64,000 nt of DNA from Novosphingobium meiothermophilum. GTDB taxonomy: Bacteria; Pseudomonadota; Alphaproteobacteria; Sphingomonadales; Sphingomonadaceae. The notes beneath the pieces are model-generated. The model worked only from the letters and a program-made list of their open reading frames with translations. It did no database searches and had not been told where the DNA came from. Both the position numbers and the translations under genes were made by a program. Below, one piece after another: positions 39,445-48,174 of this stretch (within the stretch, counting starts at the first letter, position 1; every line of letters starts with the position of its first letter). The stretch spans positions 62,001-126,000 of the forward strand of contig NZ_QGHL01000005.1 of NCBI RefSeq assembly GCF_003171715.1, in the 5' to 3' direction.

Positions 39445-41610
39445 TCAGGGAACGGGGACGGGCCGGGTCGGTGTCGGTGCCGGGACGGGCCGGGGACGCG
39501 CCGTCGCCGCGCCGGATCCGCTCCCCGCGCCAGCTGCCTCCGTCTCGCGCTTGCCGGTGGCACGGTTGAGGAAGTCGTCGCTGGCCGCCTGCGGAGCATC
39601 AGGCGCCGCGCCTTCGGGCAAGGCCGCGCCGCCCGCATCGCCGCTGCCCGCAGCCGGACGCCGTGCCGGGCCGACAAGGTTGCCCTGTTCGTCGACATAG
39701 AAATAGTCGTCGGGATTGCCCTGCATCGCCTCGTCATCCGGCTCAAGCTGCCAGTCCGGCAGCTTCAGTTCGGTGTCGAACTTCTCGACCGGGCGCTTGG
39801 CCGTGGCGACTTTCATGTAGGCGGCAAAGGCGCGCGCGGGCGCCGCGCCGCCCTGAAGGCCGGGCACGGGCTTGGCATCGTCGCGGCCCATCCATACGCC
39901 GGTCGTGATCCCGCTGGAGAAGCCCAGGAACCAGCCGTCCTTGTTCGAGGATGTCGTGCCGGTCTTGCCCGCCACGGGGCGGCCAATCTGGGCGGCACGG
40001 CCCGTTCCGATATTCACCGCCGTCTGCATGAGATCGGTCATGCCGGCCGCGACATAGGCGGGCACAAGCTGCTGCTGCGTTTCCGGGCGGTGGCGATAGA
40101 GCACCTCGCCGTCGGTCGTCGTCACCTTGCGGATGCCATAGGGCGTGATCGACATGCCCTTGGCCTGAACCGCAGCGAAGGCGCGCACCATGTCGATCAC
40201 CCGCGTCTCGGAGGAACCGAGCACCATCGAGGGCAAGGTGTTGATCGGAGTGGTGATGCCGAAACGCCGGGCCATGTTGGCCACCTGGCCAAAGCCTACC
40301 TCGTTGCCCAGTTGCGCCGCCACGGTGTTCTTGGAATAGGCGAAGGCCGTGCGCAGATCGATCTCCCCGGCATAGCGCCCGCCATCGTTGCGCGGGGTCC
40401 AGCCGTCGATCGTGACCGGTTCGTCCACCACCCGGTCATCGGGGGTATAACCTGCCTCAAGCGCGGCAAGATAGACGAACAGCTTCCACGCCGAACCCGG
40501 CTGGCGCACCGCGTTGACCGCGCGGTTGTAGTTCGAGGTGACATAATCGGTGCCGCCCACCATGGCGAGAACCGCGCCATCACGATCCAGCGAAACCAGC
40601 GCGCCCTGCGCCCCTTTCGGCGCAAAGCCCGCAATCGCGCTGGTGGCAGCGCGCTGCATGACCGGATCAAGCGTGGTCCACACCTCGATCGGCTGATCGT
40701 TTTCCGGCAGGATCAGATCAAGCTGCGGCAAGGCCCAGTCGGTGAAATAGCGCGCCGAGTTCTGTCCGGCACGATCCTCCACCATCTTCACGGCCTTGAG
40801 ATCGACCGCCTGCGCCTCCTGCGCGCTGACATAGCCGTTCTCCTGCATCGTCTGGAGCACCACACCGGCCCGGCCAACCGCGGCTTCGGCATCGGCCGTG
40901 GGGGAATAGCGCGAGGGCGCCTTGACGAGGCCCGCGATGATGGCCGCTTCAGGCAGCGTGATCTCCTCGCCCGAATGGCCGAAGAACTTGCGCGCGGCAC
41001 TGTCGATGCCATAGGCGCCGCCGCCGAAATAGACCTTGTTGAGATAGAGTTCGAGGATCTGATCCTTCGAGAACTTCTGTTCAAGCGCCAGCGCGAGCAC
41101 CCATTCGCGCGCCTTGCGGCCGAAGGTCTTGGTATTGTTAAGGAAGATGTTGCGCGCAAGCTGCTGGGTGATGGTCGAACCGCCCTGCTTCCACGTGCCG
41201 CTTTCCACCCGCACCATGAGCGAGCGTATGATCCCGATGGGATCGACGCCCCAGTGGCTGCGATAGCGCCGGTCCTCGACCGAAACCATGGCATCTTTCA
41301 TCACCTGGGGAATGCGCTCGTATGGCACCCACTTGCCATAGCTGGGGCCAAGGGTCACGAGTTCGGAGCCATCGGCTGCGCGAACCACGATCATCTGCCC
41401 GGTCTGGCTGGATTTCAACTCGCCATAGCCGGGCAGCGACCGCACCGTGACCGCAACCGCAATCGCCAGCGCAATCGCACCGAGCAGGGCAAAGCCCACG
41501 CCCCATGCGATGAGGCGGCGCAAGAAGCGTCCCAAGGCTGAACCACCGCGCGCGGGCTTCGGCTCGGACCGGCCGCCATCCCGGCGGCCAGGCATATCCC
41601 GTCTGGCCAT
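39445..41610 (-). CDS. Class A penicillin-binding protein (PBP1A family)
   Basis: Bifunctional peptidoglycan glycosyltransferase/transpeptidase, 721 residues from the ATG at 41610 (MARRDMPGRRDGG). Basic cytoplasmic tail, membrane helix AWGVGFALLGAIALAIAVAV, glycosyltransferase domain with the catalytic Glu in SVEDRRYRSHWGVD and QLARNIFL, transpeptidase domain with SxxK in PGSAWKLF, SxN in AYSKNTVA and KTG in VAGKTGTTSS. The C-terminal 80 residues are Ala/Pro-rich and disordered, ending in a Pro-Val-Pro repeat. A CtrA-like box lies in its promoter region. Confidence 0.95.
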   Translation of the reverse strand: MARRDMPGRRDGGRSEPKPARGGSALGRFLRRLIAWGVGFALLGAIALAIAVAVTVRSLPGYGELKSSQTGQMIVVRAADGSELVTLGPSYGKWVPYERIPQVMKDAMVSVEDRRYRSHWGVDPIGIIRSLMVRVESGTWKQGGSTITQQLARNIFLNNTKTFGRKAREWVLALALEQKFSKDQILELYLNKVYFGGGAYGIDSAARKFFGHSGEEITLPEAAIIAGLVKAPSRYSPTADAEAAVGRAGVVLQTMQENGYVSAQEAQAVDLKAVKMVEDRAGQNSARYFTDWALPQLDLILPENDQPIEVWTTLDPVMQRAATSAIAGFAPKGAQGALVSLDRDGAVLAMVGGTDYVTSNYNRAVNAVRQPGSAWKLFVYLAALEAGYTPDDRVVDEPVTIDGWTPRNDGGRYAGEIDLRTAFAYSKNTVAAQLGNEVGFGQVANMARRFGITTPINTLPSMVLGSSETRVIDMVRAFAAVQAKGMSITPYGIRKVTTTDGEVLYRHRPETQQQLVPAYVAAGMTDLMQTAVNIGTGRAAQIGRPVAGKTGTTSSNKDGWFLGFSSGITTGVWMGRDDAKPVPGLQGGAAPARAFAAYMKVATAKRPVEKFDTELKLPDWQLEPDDEAMQGNPDDYFYVDEQGNLVGPARRPAAGSGDAGGAALPEGAAPDAPQAASDDFLNRATGKRETEAAGAGSGSGAATARPRPVPAPTPTRPVPVP

Positions 41611-41692
41611 CAGTTTCTGATTGCTTCCCTCATCTTGCGCCCGCCACCGTATGCGCGCGGCCACTTTGTGCAGCGCTTTGCATAGGACAATC

Positions 41693-41709
41693 GTAACGCA
41701 GGGTTAACC
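41693..41709. promoter_or_regulatory. CtrA-like box upstream of the PBP gene
   Basis: GTAA-N7-TTAACC, one base from the CtrA consensus TTAA-N7-TTAA, 83 bases upstream of the PBP start codon and between that gene and msrB. Binding is unproven. Confidence 0.35.
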
Positions 41710-41740
41710 GCAAATCGCGAGGCCGCGATCCGCTCCCGGC

Positions 41741-42145
41741 TCAGCCCTGTTCATCAGGCGTGAAGGCCAGCGATGCGCTGTTGATGCAGTATCGCAGCCC
41801 CGTGGGGCGCGGGCCATCGGGAAAGACGTGGCCCAGATGGCCATCGCAGCGCGCACAGCGCACCTCGGTGCGGACCATGCCGTGCGAAACATCGGTGTGC
41901 TCGTCCACCGCGCCCGGATCGACCGGCGCGTAGAAGCTGGGCCAACCCGACCCGCTGTCGTACTTGGTGTCCGATGTGAACAGGGGCGCCCCGCAGCCCG
42001 CACAGGCATAATCGCCAGCCGCCTTGTTGCGCTCATAGGCGCCGGTAAAGGCGCGCTCGGTCCCGCCCTGGCGCAGGATATGATACTGTTCGGGCGAAAG
42101 ACGCTCGCGCCATTCGGCGTCGGTCAGGTTCAGCTTGTCGGACAT
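41741..42145 (-). CDS. msrB: Peptide-methionine (R)-S-oxide reductase
   Basis: Repairs the R form of oxidised methionine. 134 residues from the ATG at 42145 ([16 protein letters not shown]). The four zinc cysteines occur as CAGC and CARC, with SGSGWPSF and the catalytic Cys in RYCINSASL. Full family length. Upstream of the PBP gene on the same strand, separated by about 130 bases with a CtrA-like box, so probably a separate unit. Confidence 0.97.
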   Translation of the reverse strand: MSDKLNLTDAEWRERLSPEQYHILRQGGTERAFTGAYERNKAAGDYACAGCGAPLFTSDTKYDSGSGWPSFYAPVDPGAVDEHTDVSHGMVRTEVRCARCDGHLGHVFPDGPRPTGLRYCINSASLAFTPDEQG

Positions 42146-42194
42146 GGCGGGATCTCCTTCTGCGCGCGGGATATGGGAAATCGCAGGCGTGCGC

Positions 42195-42950
42195 TCAATA
42201 GTGCGATCGGGCTTCGGGCTTTGCCAGATCATAGCAATGGTCGATGTCATAGCGTTCTGCCGCATCGGGCGCGTGGGCAATCTCGGCGTCCAGCGTCTCG
42301 CGCGCCTTGACAAGTGCGCGATCGGCGGCCCCGCTGCCGGCACCATTCGCCGTGACCGCCGCGCGCGCACGTGCTGCCAGAACCGAGGCCAGCGTCCTGA
42401 GATCTCGCACCTGCGGGCTGAGGCCATCGCGTGCGGTCAGTTCCTTCTGGGCGCGGTCAAGCAGCGCAGCGCAAAGGGCAAGGTCGGGCGTGACCAGCGG
42501 CGGGACTGCCGCATCCAGCCGCGCCGTGCAGGCCGGGGCCAGCGCGGCAAGTGCTGCATCAGGATCATCGGCCCGCTGAAGCGCCTGAACTTCCGCAACC
42601 ATGAGATCGCGCACCGCCTCGCGCGAGAGGCCGGTCGTGTGCATCACCCGTTCGCCCGTGTCGGCAAAGAAGCTCCTGCCGCGCAGCGCCAGTGCGGGCC
42701 AGCCCGCCGGGCCTGCGCCTTCGGCCTGTTGCAGCGCAACGATGGCAAAGGCCGCCGAACAGCGCAGATCGAGGCGCTGGCCGGCATCGGTGACATCCGG
42801 CGGGTCAGCACGTGCGGCGGCCGCGGGCTGCTTGATCGCCTGCGCAGCGCGCGCATGGGATGGCGCAAGCCCGTTGAGGGCAAGCGCCACCATGGCAAGG
42901 CTGGCGGCAAGGGCGCGAACACGATCAGCATGGCGGCAGGGCATGGCCAT
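42195..42950 (-). CDS. Exported hypothetical protein, 251 residues
   Basis: Exported protein of unknown function. Start at the ATG at 42950 gives a signal peptide ([20 protein letters not shown], then [14 protein letters not shown]). The mature part is Ala-rich and helical with cysteines in [23 protein letters not shown] and DHCYDLAK, enough for two disulfides. [19 protein letters not shown] is the most distinctive segment. No known domain recognised. 50 bases upstream of msrB on the same strand. Confidence 0.72.
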   Translation of the reverse strand: MAMPCRHADRVRALAASLAMVALALNGLAPSHARAAQAIKQPAAAARADPPDVTDAGQRLDLRCSAAFAIVALQQAEGAGPAGWPALALRGRSFFADTGERVMHTTGLSREAVRDLMVAEVQALQRADDPDAALAALAPACTARLDAAVPPLVTPDLALCAALLDRAQKELTARDGLSPQVRDLRTLASVLAARARAAVTANGAGSGAADRALVKARETLDAEIAHAPDAAERYDIDHCYDLAKPEARSHY

Positions 42951-42962
42951 GGCTCTTGCCGC

Positions 42963-43000
42963 AAAAAAGGGGCCGCGAACAGCCGTTGCGTTCGCGGCCC
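42963..43000 (-). terminator. Terminator of the CC_3452-family gene
   Basis: 11-bp perfect stem GGGCCGCGAAC/GTTCGCGGCCC (42970-43000) with a 9-base loop, followed on the minus strand by a T6 run (42968-42963). It ends transcription of the exported protein gene just upstream. Confidence 0.92.
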
Positions 43001-43108
43001 TTTGCCGAAGCGCCCGCTGGCAACCTGCCACGGCCCGACGGTCAGGAAGTGCGCGCCCGGCAGGGTAGGGATGGGCACGCGCTGGAGTGGAGGTTCCGGG
43101 CGAGTGCC

Positions 43109-43462
43109 TCAGCCTTGCGCCGCTTCGTTGCAGCGGGCCAGATCGTCGGCGGCAAGCTCACCCTGCGGCGTGGCGAACCGGGCGACCGGGCCAACCTTCT
43201 GAGCCAGACGGGCGCACACGATCACGGGGCGCGAGGTATCACGCGGCGCAGAGCATTCGGCGCCTTCGCACTTCCACAGCAGGCCCTTCTGGACCAGCTT
43301 CTGGGTGCCATCCACCGGACGGCTGAGCGTGGCCGAATAGAACGGGCCGGCCGCGGCGCGCACGGGCGCCGCGGTCAGCGCGAAGCTGGCGGCAGTGCCG
43401 ACCAGTGCAAGGACAGCAGGAACAAGCTGGCGCAGGGCGCCACGGTTTTGGGCATCAAGCAT
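43109..43462 (-). CDS. CC_3452-family exported protein
   Basis: 117-residue exported protein. Signal peptide MLDAQNRGALRQLVPAVLAL continuing to about residue 36, then the family pattern GPFYSATLSRPV, GLLWKCEGAECSAP, SRPVIVCARLAQKVGPVARFA and LARCNEAAQG with four cysteines. I recognise this as the CC_3452 type found in caulobacters and sphingomonads; function unknown. Divergent from the HxlR regulator with a shared palindrome-bearing promoter region; own terminator. Confidence 0.83.
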   Translation of the reverse strand: MLDAQNRGALRQLVPAVLALVGTAASFALTAAPVRAAAGPFYSATLSRPVDGTQKLVQKGLLWKCEGAECSAPRDTSRPVIVCARLAQKVGPVARFATPQGELAADDLARCNEAAQG

Positions 43463-43544
43463 CGTGTTTCCCCTGAATAAGAATGTGCAGGGCCACGGAA
43501 ACGAGCGGGGTTTGGAGAGGATGCTATTTCCGTTGCGAATCGCT

Positions 43545-43580
43545 ACCTATCAATATAGGTTTCAAGTTGCAACTAGAAAC
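43545..43580. promoter_or_regulatory. Palindromic operators before the HxlR gene
   Basis: A 22-bp near-perfect palindrome at 43559-43580: outer arms GTTTC and GAAAC, core AGTTGCAACT, a single A on each side as the only mismatch. Directly upstream and sharing two bases is ACCTAT-CAAT-ATAGGT (43545-43560), a perfect 6-bp inverted repeat. The pair ends 17 bases before the HxlR start, a usual place for autorepression. Confidence 0.6.
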
Positions 43581-43597
43581 TTAAACAGGTCCCCGCG

Positions 43598-44143
43598 ATG
43601 CGCTATGCAGATGACGACATGGAAAAGCCCCGACAGCATTCCCTGCACGAGCCGCCCCTGCACGAGCCACTGTGCGAGATCGCGCAGTGCGGCCTGCCCC
43701 TCGCGCTTGAAGCCATGGGCGAGCGCTGGTCGTTCATGATCCTGCGCGCCGCCTTCAACGGCATCCGGCACTTCGAGGACTTCCTCGACGCGCTCGGCAT
43801 CGCGCGAAACATCCTTTCCAACCGCCTGTCAAGACTGGTCGAAGCCGGCATCCTGAAACGTGAGCATTGCGCCGATGATCGGCGGCGCATCGAATACCGC
43901 CTTACGCCCAAGGGGCTGGATCTCCTGCCCGCCATGCTTGCCCTGCGCCAGTGGGGTGAAAAGTGGCAACTGGGCGTTCCGGCCAATCCGGTCCTGTGCG
44001 ATGCGCGCGATGGCCGGCCGATAGCGCCGATCACCATTCATGCCCATGACGGCCGGGTGCTTTCCCCTGCGGATCTGACCTGGCGAGACGGCGCGGAGAT
44101 CGAAGCCGAACCCAGCCGCGCGCCACTGCGTCAGGTTCCCTGA
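43598..44143 (+). CDS. HxlR-family transcriptional regulator
   Basis: 181-residue winged-helix regulator. The HxlR core spans roughly 22-110: CEIAQCGLPLALEAMGERWSFMILRAAF, recognition helix ARNILSNRLSRLVEAGILKRE and wing RRIEYRLTPKGLDLLPAMLAL. A C-terminal extension of about 60 residues follows. Cys in CEIAQCG could be redox sensitive, as in some relatives that sense quinones or hypochlorite. Divergent from the CC_3452 gene; palindromes in between suggest autoregulation. Confidence 0.93.
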   Translation: MRYADDDMEKPRQHSLHEPPLHEPLCEIAQCGLPLALEAMGERWSFMILRAAFNGIRHFEDFLDALGIARNILSNRLSRLVEAGILKREHCADDRRRIEYRLTPKGLDLLPAMLALRQWGEKWQLGVPANPVLCDARDGRPIAPITIHAHDGRVLSPADLTWRDGAEIEAEPSRAPLRQVP

Positions 44144-44165
44144 CCGCATCACTCCGCTGCGCCCA

Positions 44166-44195
44166 GAAAAAGAGGCCGCCGGCTTTGCGGCGACC
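44166..44195 (-). terminator. urcA terminator
   Basis: On the minus strand GGTCGCCG/CGGCGGCC (44174-44195, one G-U pair, 6-base loop) followed by TCTTTTT. Located 60 bases past the UrcA stop. Confidence 0.85.
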
Positions 44196-44255
44196 TGTCG
44201 GAGTTTGGCCCGGACGGGGACTGGTCGTCCGGGCGGAAGAAACCGCGCCCAAGGA

Positions 44256-44543
44256 TCAGCGGGCGGCGAGTTCGATCTGGACAGCGCGAGCCTTGGCCTT
44301 GCGCGCATCCGCCATCGACTTCACGTAGCACTGGCGCGCGGCCTCAAAGTCGCCTGAGCGGATATCGAGCGCCCTCAAGCCGCAGACTTCGCGCGCCGCG
44401 TTGCGCAGACGGCTGTCGAGCTGGGCCCGTCCTTCGGTGGTGTTAAGGTCGAGATCGCCGTAAGCGACCACGCGGGTCTCGGCGAAGGCGGGCTGGCTTG
44501 CTGCAAGGGCAAGCCCGGCGGCGATGATGGCGTGCTTGAACAT
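44256..44543 (-). CDS. UrcA-family exported protein
   Basis: 95-residue protein: signal peptide MFKHAIIAAGLALAASQPAFA with cleavage after AFA, then VVAYGDLDLNTTEGRAQLDSRL, which is the UrcA signature, and two cysteines (REVCGL, RQCYVKS) likely to pair. Common in sphingomonads and caulobacters; function unknown. Ends at its own terminator. Upstream lies a 362-base stretch without genes. Confidence 0.9.
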   Translation of the reverse strand: MFKHAIIAAGLALAASQPAFAETRVVAYGDLDLNTTEGRAQLDSRLRNAAREVCGLRALDIRSGDFEAARQCYVKSMADARKAKARAVQIELAAR

Positions 44544-44905
44544 GGTTGTTTCCTTTCAGCCTGTCTGGCCGGGGAAACGCGTGTTCCTGCGTCTGCCGGC
44601 CGGTGGATCATCGCGATGACCGGAACCGCCCTTCCGGGGGTCAAGGTATGGGGGGATGCCGTTTTTTCCGGGCCGTCCCGATCACCGCGTGCCATCTTGA
44701 TAGGCGCAGGATGCCGTGCCACGCGCGCCCGGCTCGACCGGTGATCGCCACTTGCCGACCAAGTGCCGGGCCGCCCGACGAAGCGCAGACCCCGCTCCAC
44801 CAACCGCTGCAAGGACCGACTGTTCGGGCCAGCAGCACACCAGGACGCTGGCAGTGACTCGGCATGTGACAAGACCGCACGGTTTCCATAAGCTGCGGGC
44901 TGGAC
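44544..44905. other. 362-base intergenic stretch, nothing recognised
   Basis: Between the UrcA gene and a small membrane protein gene, divergently transcribed. It must contain the promoters of both. I see no ORF with coding character, no RNA gene, no long repeat and no clear operator. Several C/G-rich segments only. Confidence 0.6.
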
Positions 44906-45172
44906 ATGGCGATTCTCATCACCTTCCTGCTTGGCATCGGCAACTTCGCGCTCCAGCGCGCGGTGATGGACAGTGGACACCCGCTGATCGGGCGGATGCC
45001 GTGGTTCATCCATGCACTGGGCGGCCGCTTTACGCTGGTGGTCGAGTTCCTTCTGCTTGTGGCGGCCCTCCTCTTTGCCGCCGAAGGCAGCGTTGGCGGC
45101 CCCATCGCCTACGTCATCTATTCGGTGCTCAACAGCTTCTCGGCCTGGCTCATCCTGACCGACAGGGTTTGA
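44906..45172 (+). CDS. Small membrane protein, 88 residues
   Basis: Small inner-membrane protein with three hydrophobic segments: MAILITFLLGIGNFALQRAV, FTLVVEFLLLVAALLFAA and AYVIYSVLNSFSAWLILT. Short conserved-looking pieces are SGHPLIGRMPWF and ALGGR. I recall similar proteins in sphingomonads but know no function. The ribosome site is weak. Followed after 55 bases by the metallophosphoesterase on the same strand. Confidence 0.75.
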   Translation: MAILITFLLGIGNFALQRAVMDSGHPLIGRMPWFIHALGGRFTLVVEFLLLVAALLFAAEGSVGGPIAYVIYSVLNSFSAWLILTDRV

Positions 45173-45227
45173 CCGCAAGCGCCGGAGACTTGACCGGCGC
45201 GGCGCCAGCGCCGATCAGGCAGGCGCC

Positions 45228-46088
45228 ATGACCCGCCCCCCGCTCCGCATCTTTCATGTCAGCGACATCCACTTCGGCCTTGAAGACCGCCGCGCGCTCG
45301 ACTGGGTGGCCGAGCGCATCGCCCGCGAAAGGCCAGACGCCGTGGCCATCACCGGCGATCTCACCATGCGCGCCCGCCACCGTGAGTTTGCCGCGGCCTG
45401 CAAATGGATCAAGGCGCTGGGCGTTCCCGTCACGGTGGAGGTGGGCAATCACGATCTGCCCTACTTCAATCTGATCGAGCGTTTCACCGATCCCTACCGC
45501 CGGTTCCGTGCGATCCGCAGCATGGTGGAACGCGAGATCGATCTGCCGGGCCTTGCCATCGTGCCGCTGAAAACCACCGCGCGCGCGCAGCTGCGCCTCA
45601 ACTGGTCGAAGGGCAACGTTTCGCGTGCCGCGCTTGGCGAGACACTCGCCGCGCTCGATGCCCTGCCACCCGGCACCCGCGCAATTGTCGCCTGCCATCA
45701 CCCGCTGGTAGAGGCCGGAACGCGCGGCAAGGCGCTGACGCGCGGCGGCAACCGCGCGCTGGCGGCCCTCGCCAGCCGCAATGTGCTGGCGGTGATTTCG
45801 GGCCACGTTCACGATGCCTTCGATCTGATCCACCCTACGGCAAACGGCCTGGTGCGCATGATCGGCGCAGGCACGCTGAGCCGGCGCGTCCGATCAACCC
45901 CGCCCGGTTTCAACGAACTGACACTGGAAGCCGACCGGCTCACCGTGCGCGTGCGCAACATGGCGCATGTCCCCACCCCCGACATGATGATCGAGGACGT
46001 GCCCGAAAACGCCCTGCCGCCGCGCGAGCCGGGCGATCCGGTCGCCCCCGTCCATGCCGTCCCGGCCATCGATCCGCCGGTGCATTGA
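45228..46088 (+). CDS. Calcineurin-like metallophosphoesterase
   Basis: 286-residue binuclear-metal phosphoesterase. All motifs are present: FHVSDIHFG near residue 9, AITGDLTMR, VGNHDLPYFN, ACHHPL and SGHVHDAFD. Of the type used for cyclic-nucleotide or phospholipid-derived substrates; true substrate unknown. No signal peptide, so probably cytoplasmic. Tail of 50 residues is Pro-rich. It begins 55 bases after the small membrane protein. Confidence 0.92.
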   Translation: MTRPPLRIFHVSDIHFGLEDRRALDWVAERIARERPDAVAITGDLTMRARHREFAAACKWIKALGVPVTVEVGNHDLPYFNLIERFTDPYRRFRAIRSMVEREIDLPGLAIVPLKTTARAQLRLNWSKGNVSRAALGETLAALDALPPGTRAIVACHHPLVEAGTRGKALTRGGNRALAALASRNVLAVISGHVHDAFDLIHPTANGLVRMIGAGTLSRRVRSTPPGFNELTLEADRLTVRVRNMAHVPTPDMMIEDVPENALPPREPGDPVAPVHAVPAIDPPVH

Positions 46089-46124
46089 GCCAGTTCAGCC
46101 AGCTTCGCCAATGGATCGAACCGG

Positions 46125-46862
46125 ATGTCAGCCGCAGCTTCCCGTCTTTTCGAGTTTCCCGTGCTGCTACGCTGGGGTCTTGTCGCATCCGGTCTGATCT
46201 GCGGCGCAGATCCGGCCTCGGCCAGCGGGCCTTACCTTACCGACGATTCATCGATTACCCCTGTCGGCACTAGCCAGATCGAGGCATGGGCAGCCCTCAG
46301 CGGCCCCTTCAGGCTGGTCAATGTCGTGCCCGCCACCGCGTTGACTGCCCTGCCCGGTGTGGAATGGTCGCTCACCCTGATGGCCATGCAGGCTCCGGCA
46401 TCCGAAGATCATGCCCTGACGGTCACCTCGCGTAGCGCCACCGCACAGGCAAAGTGGCAGTTGCGCGAAGCCGGAGCGCGCACGGTCGGCCTGTCGTTTG
46501 CCGCAAACGCCACGATCGATGCCGATCAGGGCGCTGTCACCGGCCTTGCCGCCTATGGCGCCATGACAGTGCCGGTGGGCGATGATCTGCTGCTGCATGG
46601 CAATCTTGGCTGGACCCGCGCCACCCAGACACCCCGATCCTCCGCCCTGACATGGGGCGTGCGGGCGGAAACCACGCTCGTGCCCGACCGGCTCGCGCTT
46701 CACGCCGAAATGTTCGGCGCCGGTGCTGCGGGCGATGCCATCCAGATCGGACTGCGCCCCACCAACCGCAAGGGTAACGTCGACCTTGAGTTCGTCGTCA
46801 GCCGCAATCTGACGGGCGAGAGGCGGACATGGACAACGATCGGGTTCGCCTCGCGTTTCTGA
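46125..46862 (+). CDS. Putative outer-membrane beta-barrel protein
   Basis: 245 residues. Signal region up to about residue 34 (SASG), then alternating beta-strand pattern such as VGTSQIEAWAALSG, TVGLSFAANATID, LLLHGNLGWTRATQ and a C-terminal aromatic end IGFASRF, typical of outer-membrane barrels. It resembles the transporter-like 'phenol degradation MetA-type' barrels; function unknown. 36 bases behind the metallophosphoesterase, likely same transcript; convergent with the DUF2322 gene. Confidence 0.75.
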   Translation: MSAAASRLFEFPVLLRWGLVASGLICGADPASASGPYLTDDSSITPVGTSQIEAWAALSGPFRLVNVVPATALTALPGVEWSLTLMAMQAPASEDHALTVTSRSATAQAKWQLREAGARTVGLSFAANATIDADQGAVTGLAAYGAMTVPVGDDLLLHGNLGWTRATQTPRSSALTWGVRAETTLVPDRLALHAEMFGAGAAGDAIQIGLRPTNRKGNVDLEFVVSRNLTGERRTWTTIGFASRF

Positions 46863-46878
46863 CGCAGCGCAGGAGACG

Positions 46879-47223
46879 CTATTGGCCGACAACCCTGATC
46901 TGCAAGGCATCGCCTGTCGCCACCACATCCAGCAGCCGGTCGATGTTCGGATGCGCGCCGGGGCGCGCCCTTGCATCGGCGGTATGTTCGCCGAACACGG
47001 CCAGCCCATGCTCTGCCGCTTCGGCATCGAGCGCCCCGAAGCACAGCTTGAGATAGTGATAGACCGCCAGCGAACCCTGCTTGCCCGGTTCGTTGGGTAT
47101 GCTCGCCACCACCGCGCCTGCCCGGTCGACAAGGTCGATGCGGGCCAGACCGGCGATGGGCGGCAATTGCGCCAGATTGTCCTTGAACGATGCGCCCGGC
47201 CGGATCATGTCCATCACGCTCAT
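46879..47223 (-). CDS. DUF2322-family protein
   Basis: 114-residue cytosolic protein. Pattern FKDNLAQLPPI, ARIDLVDRAGAVVASIP, GSLAVYHYLKLCFG, AEHGLAVFGEHTADA and PGAHPNIDRLLDVV matches DUF2322. Function unknown. The ATG at 47223 overlaps the panC stop by four bases (ATGA), so it is translationally coupled to pantothenate synthesis. Confidence 0.85.
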   Translation of the reverse strand: MSVMDMIRPGASFKDNLAQLPPIAGLARIDLVDRAGAVVASIPNEPGKQGSLAVYHYLKLCFGALDAEAAEHGLAVFGEHTADARARPGAHPNIDRLLDVVATGDALQIRVVGQ

Positions 47224-48074
47224 CCCACTCCCATGTTGTCGATCAGGCGCGCCGCGCCGATGCGGGCAGCCACCAGCAGGCGCGCCTTGCGGCCGCCAAG
47301 CGCCGCCAGCTCCTCCAGCGTGGCGGCATCGCGCAGGTCGGCGTAATCGATGGCGCTGAAGCCTGCCGCAAGCACTTCGGCCCGCAGCGCGGCGAGGCTC
47401 TGCGCCACATCCGCCCCGCCTTCGATTGCGGCAATGGCCCGGCGCATGGCGGCGGAAAGCCCGGCCGCGCGCTCCCGCTCGTCGGTGCTGAGATACTGGT
47501 TGCGGCTGCTCATGGCGAGGCCGCTGGCCTCGCGCACGGTGGCAACGCCGACGATGTTGTCGACATGGGGCTGGGTCAGGTCCAGATCGCGCGCCATGCG
47601 CCGGATCACGGCAAGCTGCTGCCAGTCCTTCTCGCCGAACAGCGCCACATCGGGCCGCACCTGATTGAACAGCTTGCACACCACCGTGGCCACGCCATCG
47701 AAATGGCCGGGCCGGGCTGCGCCGCAGGCCACCTCGCTCACGCCCGAAACGCTGATGTTGGTGGCATAGCCTTGCGGATACATCTGATCCACCGTGGGCG
47801 CCCAGAGGATTGCCACCCCTTCCGCCTCAAGCAGGGCGGCATCGGCGGCAAGACGGCGCGGATAGGCATCGAGATCCTCGTTCGGCCCGAACTGGCGCGG
47901 ATTGACGAAGATCGAGGCTACTACATGATCGGCCCGCGCCCGCGCTTCGCGCACCAGCGTCAGGTGGCCTTCATGCAGCGCGCCCATGGTCGGGACCAGC
48001 GCGACGGTTTTTCCCCCGTTTTTGAGCGCATCCACTGCCTTGCGCAGGTCTTGCAGGCGGTTGATCGTTTGCAC
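47220..48074 (-). CDS. panC: Pantothenate synthetase
   Basis: Joins pantoate and beta-alanine with ATP in pantothenate (coenzyme A) synthesis. 284 residues from the GTG at 48074 (VQTINRLQDLRKAV), with GGAG about 10 bases upstream; this gives the normal family length. Landmarks are VPTMGALHEGHLTLV, FVNPRQFGPNEDLDAYPR, LFGEKDWQQLAVIRRM and SSRNQYLS. Its stop overlaps the DUF2322 start. Divergent from mipZ; panB is not here. Confidence 0.97.
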   Translation of the reverse strand: MQTINRLQDLRKAVDALKNGGKTVALVPTMGALHEGHLTLVREARARADHVVASIFVNPRQFGPNEDLDAYPRRLAADAALLEAEGVAILWAPTVDQMYPQGYATNISVSGVSEVACGAARPGHFDGVATVVCKLFNQVRPDVALFGEKDWQQLAVIRRMARDLDLTQPHVDNIVGVATVREASGLAMSSRNQYLSTDERERAAGLSAAMRRAIAAIEGGADVAQSLAALRAEVLAAGFSAIDYADLRDAATLEELAALGGRKARLLVAARIGAARLIDNMGVG

Positions 48075-48174
48075 CTTGGCACCCACTCCACTAAGTCGAA
48101 ACAAAGGGGCGATAGGGAGGCTTATGGCCTCTCGCAAGCCAATCCCACCGCAATCCAGCAGAGAGTAAGCACCC

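Noticed and set aside
44375..45178. 267-codon minus-strand frame over the UrcA region and small membrane gene
   Set aside because: No family features; UrcA and the hydrophobic plus-strand gene explain the region.
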